Made by a program: the position numbers and the translations under genes. DNA of 64,000 nt from CAZHBA01 sp964530225 (GTDB lineage: Bacteria; Pseudomonadota; Alphaproteobacteria; UBA6615): NCBI GenBank assembly GCA_964530225.1, contig CAZHBA010000066.1, forward strand, positions 1 through 64,000, read 5' to 3'. The notes under the pieces are model-generated. The model saw only the letters and a program-made list of their open reading frames with translations, was not told where the DNA came from and did not search any database. The stretch's first letter is position 1, and each line of letters opens with the position of its first letter. Of the stretch, positions 53,243 to 62,548 are shown one piece after another.

Positions 53243-54328
53243 TCACCGCAGCTTCAGCGTGGCCAGACCGACGAGCGCCAGTATCGACGCGATGATCCAG
53301 AAACGGACCACGATTGTTGGTTCAGCCCAACCTTTTTGTTCGAAATGGTGATGCAACGGTGCCATGCGGAACACGCGCCGCCCGGTCATCTTGAACGACG
53401 CGACCTGGACGATCACCGAAACGGTCTCCAGGATGAACAGGCCACCGATGATGGCGAGCACCAGTTCGTGCTTGGTTACCAGGGATACGCCGCCTAGCGC
53501 GCCGCCCATCGACAACGAGCCGGTATCGCCCATGAAGACCATTGCCGGTGGGGCGTTGAACCACAAAAATCCCAACCCGGCACCGACCAGGGCGCCGCAG
53601 AAGACTGCCAACTCGCCGGAGCCCGGCACGGCGAAAATCAGCAGGTAATTGGCGAATACGGCGTTGCCCACTAGATAAGAAATCAAGCCAAAGCTACCCG
53701 CCGCGATCATCACTGGAACGATTGCCAGGCCATCGAGGCCATCGGTCAGGTTAACCGAGTTCGACGAGCCGACGATGACGAAGATGGCGAAGGGTGCAAA
53801 AAACCAGCCCAGGTCGAGCAACACGTCTTTAACGAACGGCAGCGCCAGACCGGTTGACAGCGGTTCGCCCATCAGCGACATGATCCAGTAGACGGCGATG
53901 GCGGCGACGATAATTTCGAGCGTAAGGCGCTGTTTGCCTGGCAGACCGCCGGAGCCTCTCTGAGTGAGTTTGCGGTAGTCGTCAACGAAACCGATGGTGC
54001 CGAAGCCGACGGTGACCAGCAGTACGGCCCAGACGAAACCGTTGGTGAGGTCGGCCCACAATAGGGTCGACACGATGATCGCTAGAAGAATTAAAAACCC
54101 GCCCATGGTTGGCGTACCGGCCTTGGCAAAGTGCTGGGGCGGACCGTCCTCGCGGATCGGTTGCCCAGTCGGCTGCTGTTGTTTCAGCCAGCCGATGATC
54201 CAGGGACCGAAGACAAAGGCGACGATTAACCCGGTGACAACCGCGCCGCCGGCACGGAAGGTGAGTGAACTGAATAGAAACAGCACACTGTATTGGTCAG
54301 CCAGTGGAGCGAGCAGATTAAACAGCAT
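53243..54328 (-). CDS. mraY: Phospho-N-acetylmuramoyl-pentapeptide transferase
   Basis: Integral membrane enzyme of 361 residues that makes lipid I on undecaprenyl phosphate. The start ATG 54328 (MLFNLLAPLADQYSV) is the conserved N-terminus and overlaps the end of murF by 11 bases. Landmarks are KAGTPTMGGFLIL, FVDDYRKLTQ with the catalytic aspartates, SSNSVNLTDGLDGLAI and the HHHFEQKGWAEPTIVVRFWI motif in the last cytoplasmic loop. About ten membrane helices are apparent. Confidence 0.97.
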   Translation of the reverse strand: MLFNLLAPLADQYSVLFLFSSLTFRAGGAVVTGLIVAFVFGPWIIGWLKQQQPTGQPIREDGPPQHFAKAGTPTMGGFLILLAIIVSTLLWADLTNGFVWAVLLVTVGFGTIGFVDDYRKLTQRGSGGLPGKQRLTLEIIVAAIAVYWIMSLMGEPLSTGLALPFVKDVLLDLGWFFAPFAIFVIVGSSNSVNLTDGLDGLAIVPVMIAAGSFGLISYLVGNAVFANYLLIFAVPGSGELAVFCGALVGAGLGFLWFNAPPAMVFMGDTGSLSMGGALGGVSLVTKHELVLAIIGGLFILETVSVIVQVASFKMTGRRVFRMAPLHHHFEQKGWAEPTIVVRFWIIASILALVGLATLKLR

Positions 54329-55784
54329 ACCGGATGCCCCCCTCGTCAGCGACCGGTGCTCCACCATTTCCGTTGGCGCCGGTAATCAGCGCTTCGGCGA
54401 TCGGTCCGACCCGGCTGCCCAGTGACCCTTTGACCAGCACCACATCGCCGGCTTGCACCGCGTCCAGCACTATCGGCAGTAGTTGCTCCGGCGTTGCCGC
54501 GTGGCTGCCACGCATTTGTTTTGGCAACGTCTCGGTTAGCGCGGCCATTAGTTTGCCGCAGGTGAAGACCTGGTCGGCGCCAATGGCTTCGAGGTTTCGT
54601 GCCAGCCTGGTGTGGAGCTTTTCCGCTTCGGGCCCCAATTCCAACATGTCACCTAGCACCGCTATGCGTCGACCTGTACCCTCGGGATGGGCGACGCCGA
54701 GCACCTCGAAGGCGGCGCGCATGGAGGCTGGGCTGGCATTGTAACTGTCGTCGATCACCACATACTCGCCGACCGCAGTAGCGATCCGGTGGTGGCGGCC
54801 GCGGCCGCGCGGTATGGTGGCATAGCTTAGCGCTGCCGCGGCGGTATCGAGATTGGCTTCGAGGCCGGCCACGGCCGCCAGAACGGCCAACGAATTGATC
54901 ACCCGGTGCCGCCCCGGTGCGTTGAGCCGATAATGTACGGTATGGCCGTCGACATTGGCGGTGACGTCGCTGCCGTCATCGGTAGGGTCGCTGGCGATGA
55001 GGCGGGCGTGGGCTTCTGGGCTGGCGCCGAAGCCGAGGATCCGCTTGGCGCCAGTTTCGGCGGCAGTCGTGGCCAGCAGCGCGAAATAGGCGTTGTCGCG
55101 GTTGAGCACGGCAACGCCGTTGTCACCGAGCCCGGCGAAAATTTCGGCCTTCGCCTCGGCGATCGCGCAAACGCTGTCAAAGAATTCCAAATGCACAGCC
55201 TCGATAGTCGTGATGACCGCAATGTCGGGCCGCACCAGTTGCGACAACGGTGTCAACTCGCCGGCATGGTTCATGCCCAGTTCGATTACACCGTAGACGG
55301 CGTCCACCGGCATTCGCGCCAGGGTCAGCAGCGTGCCCCATTGGTTGTTCAAATTGCCTTGGGTAGCATGGGTCGTACCGCAGGCGCCGAGTGCGGCCGC
55401 CAGCCCATCTTTGGTGCTGGTTTTGCCGACTGATCCGGTGACGCAAACGAACTGCGCGCTCGAACGGTTGCGGGCGAACCGGCCCAATGCAGTAAGAGCA
55501 GCTTCGCAATCGTTGACCACGACCAGTTTTGGTGAGTCCTCTAGCCCAGCGGGGATTCGGCTAACGACAGCTCCGGTGGCGCCGGCCAACAGCGCCGCGG
55601 CGACATAATCGTGACCGTCAAAATTGGGTCCGGCGATGGCAATGAACAGATCGCCGGGGGCACAGGTGCGGCTGTCGATCGATACACCGCTTGCCTGCCA
55701 GTCCGTCGATGAAGCGCCAGATGTGAGCCGGCCGTTAGTCGCCGTGGAGACATCGCTGCTGGTCCATAGGGGCAAAGCGCTCAT
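54318..55784 (-). CDS. murF: UDP-N-acetylmuramoyl-tripeptide--D-alanyl-D-alanine ligase
   Basis: Mur ligase of 488 residues that adds D-Ala-D-Ala, the product of Ddl encoded further along the cluster. The N-terminal domain has WQASGVSIDSRTCAPGDLFIAIAGPNFDGHDYV in pattern. The ATP loop is VTGSVGKTSTKDGLAAAL, and DDSYNASPASMRAAFEVL marks the C-terminal domain. It overlaps murE by 4 nt and runs 11 bases into mraY. Confidence 0.97.
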   Translation of the reverse strand: MSALPLWTSSDVSTATNGRLTSGASSTDWQASGVSIDSRTCAPGDLFIAIAGPNFDGHDYVAAALLAGATGAVVSRIPAGLEDSPKLVVVNDCEAALTALGRFARNRSSAQFVCVTGSVGKTSTKDGLAAALGACGTTHATQGNLNNQWGTLLTLARMPVDAVYGVIELGMNHAGELTPLSQLVRPDIAVITTIEAVHLEFFDSVCAIAEAKAEIFAGLGDNGVAVLNRDNAYFALLATTAAETGAKRILGFGASPEAHARLIASDPTDDGSDVTANVDGHTVHYRLNAPGRHRVINSLAVLAAVAGLEANLDTAAAALSYATIPRGRGRHHRIATAVGEYVVIDDSYNASPASMRAAFEVLGVAHPEGTGRRIAVLGDMLELGPEAEKLHTRLARNLEAIGADQVFTCGKLMAALTETLPKQMRGSHAATPEQLLPIVLDAVQAGDVVLVKGSLGSRVGPIAEALITGANGNGGAPVADEGGIRYAV

Positions 55785-57256
55785 GATGCCGTCTCGCCGC
55801 TCAGTTGGATAATGGCTTTACGCGCCACCTCGGCGTCGTCGAACGGCAGGACCTCAGTACCGACGATCTGGCCGGTCTCATGGCCTTTGCCGGCGATGAT
55901 CAACACGTCGTCCGATGCCAGTTCGTCAATCGCCGCGGTGATCGCCTTGGCCCGGTTGTCGAATTCGGTGGCGCCCGGGCATCCGGTCAGAATCTGGCGG
56001 CGGATCGAAGTCGGATCCTCACGCCTTGGATTGTCGTCGGTGACGATGGCACGGTCGGCTAACCGCGCCACGACTTCGCCCATCATCGTCCGTTTGCCTG
56101 GATCACGGTCGCCACCGGCACCGAAGACCACGGCGAGCTTGCCGGCGACATGGGGGCGAATCGCCGAAAGAGCGGTCTCCAACGCGTCAGGCGTGTGGGC
56201 ATAGTCGACATAGACCATCGCGCCATTGGGGTGTTGCCCGACCAACTCCATGCGTCCGCGCACGCCCTTGAGCATAGCCAGCGCGGTGAATGCGTCGTCG
56301 ACGGCAGCGCCGCAGCCGATCGTCAAGCCTAGTGCGGCCAAGGCGTTATAGGCCTGGAATGCGCCGACCAGCGGTAGCCGGGTCTCGAAGGTGCGGTGGT
56401 CGATGGTGACGCACAGGCGCAGGCCGTCGGCCAGCGGCGACAGATCGTCGATGCGCATATCGCTGGTGTTCATCCCGTAGGACGAGATGCGGTGTCCGGC
56501 GAGGCGGCAAATATCGCGAATTTCTTCGTAATGGGAGCTGTCGGCGTTTAGTACCGCGGTGCCGTCGGACGGTAGCAATTGTTCGAAAAGACGCCGCTTG
56601 GCGGCGAAATAATCCGCCTCGGTTTCATGATAATCTAGATGATCTCGCGTCAGGTTTGTGAACGCAGCGGCGGCGATAACGATGCCGTCGAGGCGGTACT
56701 GATCAAGGCCGTGCGATGAAGCTTCCATTGCCAGATGATTGATCCCGGCATCGGAAAGGTCGGCCAATGTCTGGTGCAAGGCCACCGGGTCCGGCGTCGT
56801 CAGGCTTGGGCCCGGGTTGGGGCCGCCGGCGTCGATACCCAGGGTGCCGATGCTGGCAGACGGCAGGCCCAGGTGCGACCAGATCTGCCGGGTGAAGCCG
56901 GCGACCGACGATTTGCCGTTGGTACCAGTGATGGCGGCGACGGTCTTTGGCTGGTGCTGGTAGAACCGGGCGGCGATGAGGGCGAACTGTCGGCGCGGAT
57001 TTTCGTCGACCACCAGTTGGGTGCCGTCGTTAAGCACGGTGTCCAGCGGCGCGAGGATGGCGACGGCGCCGCGCGCTAGCGCATCGCCGATGAAATTGCG
57101 CCCGTCGGTGCTCGATCCTCGCGTCGCGCTGGGCAGAGCGGCGAACAGATAACCCGGTTCGACCCGTCGACTATCGGCGGTCAGGCCGGTAATCTGCACG
57201 TCCTGCAACGTATCAATTTGCGGTGCCATTGGCATCATGAGCTCAGTTAGTCGCAA
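55781..57256 (-). CDS. murE: UDP-N-acetylmuramoyl-tripeptide synthetase, meso-diaminopimelate type
   Basis: Mur ligase of 491 residues adding the third amino acid. The DNPR motif (VTDDNPRREDP) marks meso-diaminopimelate as substrate, as usual in Gram-negative bacteria. Also visible are the UDP-binding ITGLTADSRRVEPGYLFAALP, the ATP loop ITGTNGKSSVAGFTRQIW and EASSHGLDQYRLDGI. The start is taken as TTG 57256, giving the conserved MRLTELM, with a 14-base overlap with ftsI; ATG 57238, four bases after the ftsI stop, is the alternative. It overlaps murF by 4 nt. Confidence 0.96.
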   Translation of the reverse strand: MRLTELMMPMAPQIDTLQDVQITGLTADSRRVEPGYLFAALPSATRGSSTDGRNFIGDALARGAVAILAPLDTVLNDGTQLVVDENPRRQFALIAARFYQHQPKTVAAITGTNGKSSVAGFTRQIWSHLGLPSASIGTLGIDAGGPNPGPSLTTPDPVALHQTLADLSDAGINHLAMEASSHGLDQYRLDGIVIAAAAFTNLTRDHLDYHETEADYFAAKRRLFEQLLPSDGTAVLNADSSHYEEIRDICRLAGHRISSYGMNTSDMRIDDLSPLADGLRLCVTIDHRTFETRLPLVGAFQAYNALAALGLTIGCGAAVDDAFTALAMLKGVRGRMELVGQHPNGAMVYVDYAHTPDALETALSAIRPHVAGKLAVVFGAGGDRDPGKRTMMGEVVARLADRAIVTDDNPRREDPTSIRRQILTGCPGATEFDNRAKAITAAIDELASDDVLIIAGKGHETGQIVGTEVLPFDDAEVARKAIIQLSGETAS

Positions 57257-58940
57257 CCCCTCGTCCTCTTGTGCGCGGTGCGGCGATGTTGATGGTTAAG
57301 GCGCGGCGTATTTCGGGTGCGCTTTCGTCGACCGGTGCGATGCCGAACAATGGCGCGATCTGGGAAATCACCCGGCCGACGACCGGTGCCGCGGTCCAGC
57401 CGGCGGTGGCGTTGTCGTTGCTTTCCTTGATGCCCCTGGGTTCGTCTAGGTGCACCATCACCACATAGTGCGGTGCGTTAATTGGGAACACACCAATGAA
57501 AGACGAGATCAGGGCTTTGCGCTTGTATTGGCCGTCGACCTGTTTTTCGGCGGTACCGGTTTTGCCGCCGACCAGATAGCCCGGCGCATTGGCGTTGCGC
57601 CCGGTGGTGTTCTTGACGACCAGACGCAACAGCCGGCGCATTTGTTCCGATGTGTGTTCGGATATGACCCGTTTGCCACTGGCCGGGGTTTTGCCGCGCC
57701 GGATCAGGGTGGCGGGGTATAAGGTACCGCCATTGACCACGGCGGCGGCGGCGGTGGCGGCGTGCAACGGGCTGACGGCGATGCCGTAACCGTAGGCGAT
57801 AGTCATAGTGTTAATTTCGCGCCAGGTAGCCGGATAGATCGGCCGTGCCTGCTCGGGCAGTTCGACGCTGGAGCGGCGCAACATGCCAAGCTCGGACATG
57901 AATTTACGCTGTCGGGTGCCGCCGATATCCAGTGCCATTTTCGCCGAGCCGATATTCGACGAGTACATGAATATTTCGGGAACCGACAACAACCGGGCTT
58001 TTGGATGAAAATCGGTAATCCGGGAGCTAGCGGTGCGGATTGGTTTACGGGCGTCGTAAATGCTGGTCAGGTTGGCGGCGCCGGTCTCGAGCGCGATAGC
58101 GTGGTTGAATATTTTGAAAATCGAACCCAACTCGTAGACGCCAAGCGTGGTGCGATTGAAGCGCGCGTCGTCGGGGATCTCGCCGGTCTCGTTGGGATCG
58201 AAATCGGGCAGCGAGACCAACGAGATGATCTCGCCGGAGCGTACATCAAGCACCACGCCGGACCCGCCGATCGCCTTGAATTTTTTGATCTGGGCAGCCA
58301 GTTCGCGGCGCAGGATTTGTTGTGCGCGAATGTCAATCGATAGTGATACCGGTGCGCGGCGTTCGGTAAGCGCGGCATCGAAACTTTTTTCGATGCCGGC
58401 CAGCCCGTCATTATCGATGCTGGTAAAGCCGACGATATGCGCCGTCAGCCGACCCAGGGGATAGATCCGGTCCTGTTCGTTGCGGAAGTCAAGCCCGGGA
58501 ATTCCCAGGCGATTGATGGCGTATTGTTGGCGTGGCGTGAGGTTGCGGCTCAGCCAAATAAATCCCCGGTCCAACGACAGCTGGGCCATCACTTCGGCTT
58601 CGCTGAGTTCGGGCAATACGCCCACCAGCGCACGTGCCGTGGCCCGCGGGTCAACAATCTCCCTCGGATTACCGTACAGCGACGCCGTCATCAGATTGGT
58701 CGCAAGAAGCACGCCGTTACGGTCGACGATGTCGGCCCGGTCCATATGGTTTTCGGTTGTGATATTGCGCGCGATCGCTTGGCGCGACGGGCCGGTTTCG
58801 CCGAGCACGGTGACATCGACCAGACGCACGCAGATGACCAGGAACGCCGTCGCCATTAGCGCGCCACCCACCAGCAGCCGGGTCCGTGCCACGTCCAACG
58901 CTTTTTTCTGGACGTTTTCGAAGGAGTTGTTCTCGGTCAC
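57243..58940 (-). CDS. ftsI: Septal peptidoglycan transpeptidase FtsI (PBP3)
   Basis: Class B penicillin-binding protein of 565 residues. One N-terminal membrane helix (LLVGGALMATAFLVICVRLVDV) is followed by the dimerisation/pedestal domain and the transpeptidase domain. The catalytic motifs are present: SxxK in LGSIFKIF, SxN in YSSNIGS and KTG in GGKTGTAEKQ. It cross-links septal peptidoglycan with FtsW. It overlaps ftsL by 4 nt and is followed by murE. Confidence 0.96.
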   Translation of the reverse strand: MTENNSFENVQKKALDVARTRLLVGGALMATAFLVICVRLVDVTVLGETGPSRQAIARNITTENHMDRADIVDRNGVLLATNLMTASLYGNPREIVDPRATARALVGVLPELSEAEVMAQLSLDRGFIWLSRNLTPRQQYAINRLGIPGLDFRNEQDRIYPLGRLTAHIVGFTSIDNDGLAGIEKSFDAALTERRAPVSLSIDIRAQQILRRELAAQIKKFKAIGGSGVVLDVRSGEIISLVSLPDFDPNETGEIPDDARFNRTTLGVYELGSIFKIFNHAIALETGAANLTSIYDARKPIRTASSRITDFHPKARLLSVPEIFMYSSNIGSAKMALDIGGTRQRKFMSELGMLRRSSVELPEQARPIYPATWREINTMTIAYGYGIAVSPLHAATAAAAVVNGGTLYPATLIRRGKTPASGKRVISEHTSEQMRRLLRLVVKNTTGRNANAPGYLVGGKTGTAEKQVDGQYKRKALISSFIGVFPINAPHYVVMVHLDEPRGIKESNDNATAGWTAAPVVGRVISQIAPLFGIAPVDESAPEIRRALTINIAAPRTRGRGVATN

Positions 58941-59485
58941 CGCGATTCAACTCCTACGTTTTGGGCAACGTTTCCAGCGGTGTTACCGAGGATGGCACGC
59001 AATGACGCGTTGAGCGCTGCATTTTCGGACACGCTCAAGCCCGGTATTAGCTTGGCTGGCTGAGAGGCCAGGTGAACATGGCGCAACGGCCGGAGCGGCG
59101 CGGCGGGTTTCACCCTTGGCCTGGCATTTGTAGTGCTGGCAATTGGTATTTCCGAATCTACGGGCGCTGCCTCTTCCGGTGTTGTCGCCGCCGGCAGAAT
59201 GTCGGGGAGCGGGTGCCTAGGCAGGGCGGCGATGTTGGAAAATTGGCTGCCTTTGAGCGGTTGTAGATCCAGGTAGCGGTGGCTCAGGCCTTCGAGGCGT
59301 CCCGGCTGGTTGAGATAACTCCACTCGGCCCGCAAGATGGGGATCGCGTTGCGGTCGCGTGTGATCTCTTTATTCAGAACGACCAAGCGGTTTTCGAGTT
59401 CCGATACTTCGAACGCGACGTCGAACAAAGCACCGCCGGCGATGATCGAAAGCGCGAACAGGAGGAGGGTCGCCGGCCGTTTCAT
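58937..59485 (-). CDS. ftsL: Cell division protein FtsL-like
   Basis: Small bitopic protein of 182 residues between rsmH and ftsI, the position of ftsL. A short N-terminus and one membrane helix (LLLFALSIIAGGALFDVAFEV) precede a periplasmic coiled coil (VSELENRLVVLNKEITRDRNAIPILRAEWSYLNQPGRLE in pattern) and LSHRYLDLQPL, which is typical of the family. Some 90 further residues are low-complexity, rich in Pro, Ala and Arg, making it longer than enterobacterial FtsL (~120). Overlaps of 4 nt join it to both neighbours. Assignment rests on topology and position, as FtsL sequences vary greatly. Confidence 0.88.
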   Translation of the reverse strand: MKRPATLLLFALSIIAGGALFDVAFEVSELENRLVVLNKEITRDRNAIPILRAEWSYLNQPGRLEGLSHRYLDLQPLKGSQFSNIAALPRHPLPDILPAATTPEEAAPVDSEIPIASTTNARPRVKPAAPLRPLRHVHLASQPAKLIPGLSVSENAALNASLRAILGNTAGNVAQNVGVESR

Positions 59486-60519
59486 GCGGTGTCCTCCTCT
59501 CTGACTGGTCCCCAGCTGGGTGCCTCGGTGCGTTCGGCGACGCGAAGCCGCGCCGAACGCGCCCGTCGATTTTGGGCGATCTCTGCCTCGCTTGGGCGGA
59601 TCGCCCGTCGCCGGGTCAGGCGCCAGGCCGGGTCGCGTTGTGCTGGAATATCGGGACGATGGCGCGAGCCGCGACCCTCGTTGCCGCTGCGCTGGCGCAG
59701 GAATACTTTGACCCGCCGGTCTTCCAACGAGTGAAACGAAACCACAGCCAGCCGTCCGCCGGGCTTGAGGATGGCTTCGGCGGCGCCAAGCCCACGCTCC
59801 AGTTCAGCTAGCTCATCATTGACCTTGATCCTGAGCGCCTGAAAGGTGCGGGTGGCAGGATCAATCTTGTTGTCACGGTTCCGTTTTCGTGGCGCGGCGA
59901 CGGCGCGCACGATTTCGGCGAGTTGCCCTGTGGTCTCGATCGGCGCCTCGGTGCGGGCGACGACAATGGCGCGGGCGATACGCCGGGCTAGGCGTTCTTC
60001 GCCATAGGTGTGGATAATATCGGCAAGCTCGCCTTCGTCGACGCTATTCACCAGCTCGGCGGCGCTTTGCCCAGATTTCTCCATACGCATATCGAGGGGG
60101 CCGTCCTGAGCAAAGGCGAACCCGCGCGCCGGATCGTCGATTTGCATCGAGGAGACGCCGAGGTCAAGGGTTACGCCGTCGACAGCGTCGACCCCGCAGT
60201 CAGCCAGGAGGGCTTGCATGTCGCCGAAGCGGCCGGAGACCAAATGCAGGTGGCCGGCATAGCGCGCTGACAGTTCGGCATTGCGCGCGATGGCGTCGGG
60301 GTCCCGGTCGATGCCCCAGACGATGCAATTAGCCGTTCTGAGTAGAGCGCTGGTATAGCCGCCGCTACCCAGCGTGCCGTCGACATAAACGGCACCGGTG
60401 CGCGGTTCGAGGGCGGCAATAACGGAATTCAGGAGAACGGGTGTGTGACCAGTTGCAGGGGCAGGTTTGCGGCCTGGCTCGGTCGAATTAGAGCGACGCC
60501 GTGACACGGCGGCCGCCAT
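59482..60519 (-). CDS. rsmH: 16S rRNA (cytosine-1402-N4) methyltransferase
   Basis: RsmH (MraW), 345 residues, methylates C1402 in the ribosomal P site. The N-terminus HTPVLLNSVIAALEP is followed by SAM motif VDGTLGSGGYTSALL and GIDRDPDAIARN. DLGVSSMQIDDPARGFAFAQDGPLDMRM and AVVSFHSLEDRRVKVFL are family signatures. ATG 60519 overlaps the mraZ stop by one base (TAATG); the longer frame lies inside mraZ. Confidence 0.97.
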   Translation of the reverse strand: MAAAVSRRRSNSTEPGRKPAPATGHTPVLLNSVIAALEPRTGAVYVDGTLGSGGYTSALLRTANCIVWGIDRDPDAIARNAELSARYAGHLHLVSGRFGDMQALLADCGVDAVDGVTLDLGVSSMQIDDPARGFAFAQDGPLDMRMEKSGQSAAELVNSVDEGELADIIHTYGEERLARRIARAIVVARTEAPIETTGQLAEIVRAVAAPRKRNRDNKIDPATRTFQALRIKVNDELAELERGLGAAEAILKPGGRLAVVSFHSLEDRRVKVFLRQRSGNEGRGSRHRPDIPAQRDPAWRLTRRRAIRPSEAEIAQNRRARSARLRVAERTEAPSWGPVREEDTA

Positions 60520-60995
60520 TAATTTGCTCCCCCGTTGTCGCCGGGTGGACCGGCAGGGCGCAAGGTCAAGCCTTGCTCGGCAGCGCGGCGCACGGCTTCG
60601 CTCTGGTAGTCGGCGAAGTCTCCGGGATGCCAAATCTCAAACAGCGGTCCCCGTCCGACAAAGGCGGCGGTCTTAGTGATGTTGGCGTGTTCGACCAGAG
60701 ACGCCGGCAATATAATGCGACCCTCGCCGTCGAAGGCGAGTTGCTGGGCATTGGCGAACAAGGTTGCAGTCAGGGTGTCGTGCTCGTCGGAGAAAATGTC
60801 GAAGGCACCGACCCCGGCGCTAAGTTTTTCCATCCACTCCATGCCGCCGCACTGGATCGCCGGATACTTGAAGGACGGCAGGGCGACGATACCGTGGAAC
60901 GACTGCCCGGCCAGCACAGCGCGAAACGCTGCTGGTACTGAAACCCGTCCTTTGTTGTCGACCTTGTTAGTCGTCGTTGACAGAAACAACGCCAT
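60519..60995 (-). CDS. mraZ: Transcriptional regulator MraZ
   Basis: First gene of the dcw cluster, 158 residues. It holds two AbrB-like DNA-binding repeats: LFLSTTTNKVDNKGRVSVPAAFR at the N-terminus and LAFDGEGRIILPASLVEHANI in the second half. The start is ATG 60995, which gives the conserved N-terminus; the longer frame from 61028 is not conserved. MraZ binds tandem repeats in its own promoter and controls the dcw genes. A three-copy TGGGN-N5 array lies 122 bases upstream. Confidence 0.95.
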   Translation of the reverse strand: MALFLSTTTNKVDNKGRVSVPAAFRAVLAGQSFHGIVALPSFKYPAIQCGGMEWMEKLSAGVGAFDIFSDEHDTLTATLFANAQQLAFDGEGRIILPASLVEHANITKTAAFVGRGPLFEIWHPGDFADYQSEAVRRAAEQGLTLRPAGPPGDNGGAN

Positions 60996-61117
60996 TGCCT
61001 TCGCCCGCTTGCCACATTGACGCCACACAGCGTCATTTGCCGGCCAGCATTTGCCTCCCCCTCGTTGCGACGGTCGCCAACCTCCATCAGGTCGTAGACG
61101 CCAAAAGTGAGATTAAA

Positions 61118-61158
61118 TGGGATATCATGGGATATCATGGGATATCATGGATAGTCAA
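61118..61158 (-). promoter_or_regulatory. Candidate mraZ promoter with a three-copy MraZ-box array
   Basis: The plus strand carries TGGGATATCA three times in tandem (61118-61147), then a partial TGG. This matches the TGGGN-N5 direct-repeat pattern reported for the E. coli MraZ box, though here it reads on the strand opposite mraZ transcription. On the minus strand a good -35, TTGACT (61158-61153), directly precedes the array, so the repeats would occupy the spacer and -10 region, as expected for autorepression. Confidence 0.6.
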
Positions 61159-61352
61159 CGTGGAAACAACTAATAAAAGCAGTAGAAAATGAAAAAAATC
61201 AGTCACTTTCAATAATGTTTCGGGTGGTGTTTGCATTCGCCAGTGCGCCATCAAAAGAAGGATCACATGAAAATATGGCGATTGTTTGTTCTTGTAATGT
61301 TCTTACTTGGCCAATGGTGTCTGGAGTTGTGGATTAAATTTCTGCAAGCGAG

Positions 61353-61392
61353 CGCTGATTCCCGCTGATTCCCGCTGATTCCCGCTGTTTCC
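61353..61392 (-). repeat. Second array of 10-bp direct repeats upstream of mraZ
   Basis: CGCTGATTCC occurs three times in perfect tandem (61353-61382), followed by the variant CGCTGTTTCC (61383-61392). On the minus strand the unit reads GGAATCAGCG, so GGGA recurs every 10 bp. The period is one helical turn, the same as in the array at 61118. No protein frame explains it. It lies between rnpB and the mraZ promoter. Confidence 0.75.
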
Positions 61393-61457
61393 TGCCAATT
61401 CATGCCCGAACGCCCGTGACCGGCACAAGCGCTGCCGTGATGTCCGTGAAGTAAAAA

Positions 61458-61831
<374 letters not shown>

Positions 61832-61840
61832 CCCTTATAT

Positions 61841-62548
61841 TTAGGAGATCGGGGTATCGCCCGCAACCTGCGCCAGCAGCGTGGCCAGCCGGGCGCGGGT
61901 TTCGTCGTCGTCGGTGCCATCGAAATGGTCGGGGCGAAAATGGCGCTGGAAGGCGGAAATCGCTTCGGTGAGCCAATTCGTCGACACCTCATAGCCGTAT
62001 TTGGCCAACATCGCGGCAATATTGCCGCCTGAGGTGTCGCCGTTTGTATCCGGCCACAGGCCGATACCGTTGTTGGCCAGTTGCTGCCAGGGGAAAAACT
62101 CGCCGGGATCGAGCTTTCGTGCCGGGGCGATGTCGGAATGACCGACCACGTTGCGTGGCGGGATCGGGTGGCGAGTGACAATATCTTGCGCGAGCGTAAT
62201 CAGGGCGTCAATTTGAGTAGTTGTAAACTCGCGGTAGCCGAATTCGTGGCCAGGGTTCGACAGCTCGATACCGATTGAGCGCGAATTGATGTCGGTGGCG
62301 CCCCGCCAGGCGCTGGCCCCGGCGTGCCAGGCACGGCGTTCTTCCGGCACCAGCCGGCAGATCGTACTGGCTTCGTCGATAAAGTAGTGTGCGCTAACCT
62401 GTGAAGCCGGGTCGCACATCCAGTCAAGCGCCTTCGCGTCGGGTATCATGCCGGTGTAGTGGATCACCAGCATATCGATTACGACCGTGCCTCCACCCTC
62501 GGCCAGGCGCTCGCCGTGGTTAGGCGAAGGGCGATCTGAAACGGTCAT
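61841..62548 (-). CDS. N-acetylmuramoyl-L-alanine amidase (amidase_2, AmiD/AmpD-like)
   Basis: Zinc amidase of 235 residues that cuts between MurNAc and L-Ala. The N-terminal fold has VIDMLVIHYTGM with the first zinc His, then SAHYFIDE, WHAGASAWRG and SIGIELSNPGHEFGY. VVGHSDIAPARKLDPGEFFPW holds the second zinc His and the catalytic Lys/Asp side. Residues after about 170 resemble a peptidoglycan-binding domain (LAKYGYEVSTNWLTEAISAFQRHFRP in pattern). No signal peptide is seen, which favours cytoplasmic recycling like AmpD, though the extra domain is more AmiD-like. Its ATG overlaps the stop of the ABC-F gene. Confidence 0.9.
   Translation of the reverse strand: MTVSDRPSPNHGERLAEGGGTVVIDMLVIHYTGMIPDAKALDWMCDPASQVSAHYFIDEASTICRLVPEERRAWHAGASAWRGATDINSRSIGIELSNPGHEFGYREFTTTQIDALITLAQDIVTRHPIPPRNVVGHSDIAPARKLDPGEFFPWQQLANNGIGLWPDTNGDTSGGNIAAMLAKYGYEVSTNWLTEAISAFQRHFRPDHFDGTDDDETRARLATLLAQVAGDTPIS

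Noticed and set aside
61353..61392. CRISPR or minisatellite reading of the 10-bp arrays
   Set aside because: Units are 10 bp without spacers, far too short for CRISPR, and the match of the neighbouring array to an MraZ box favours a regulator site.
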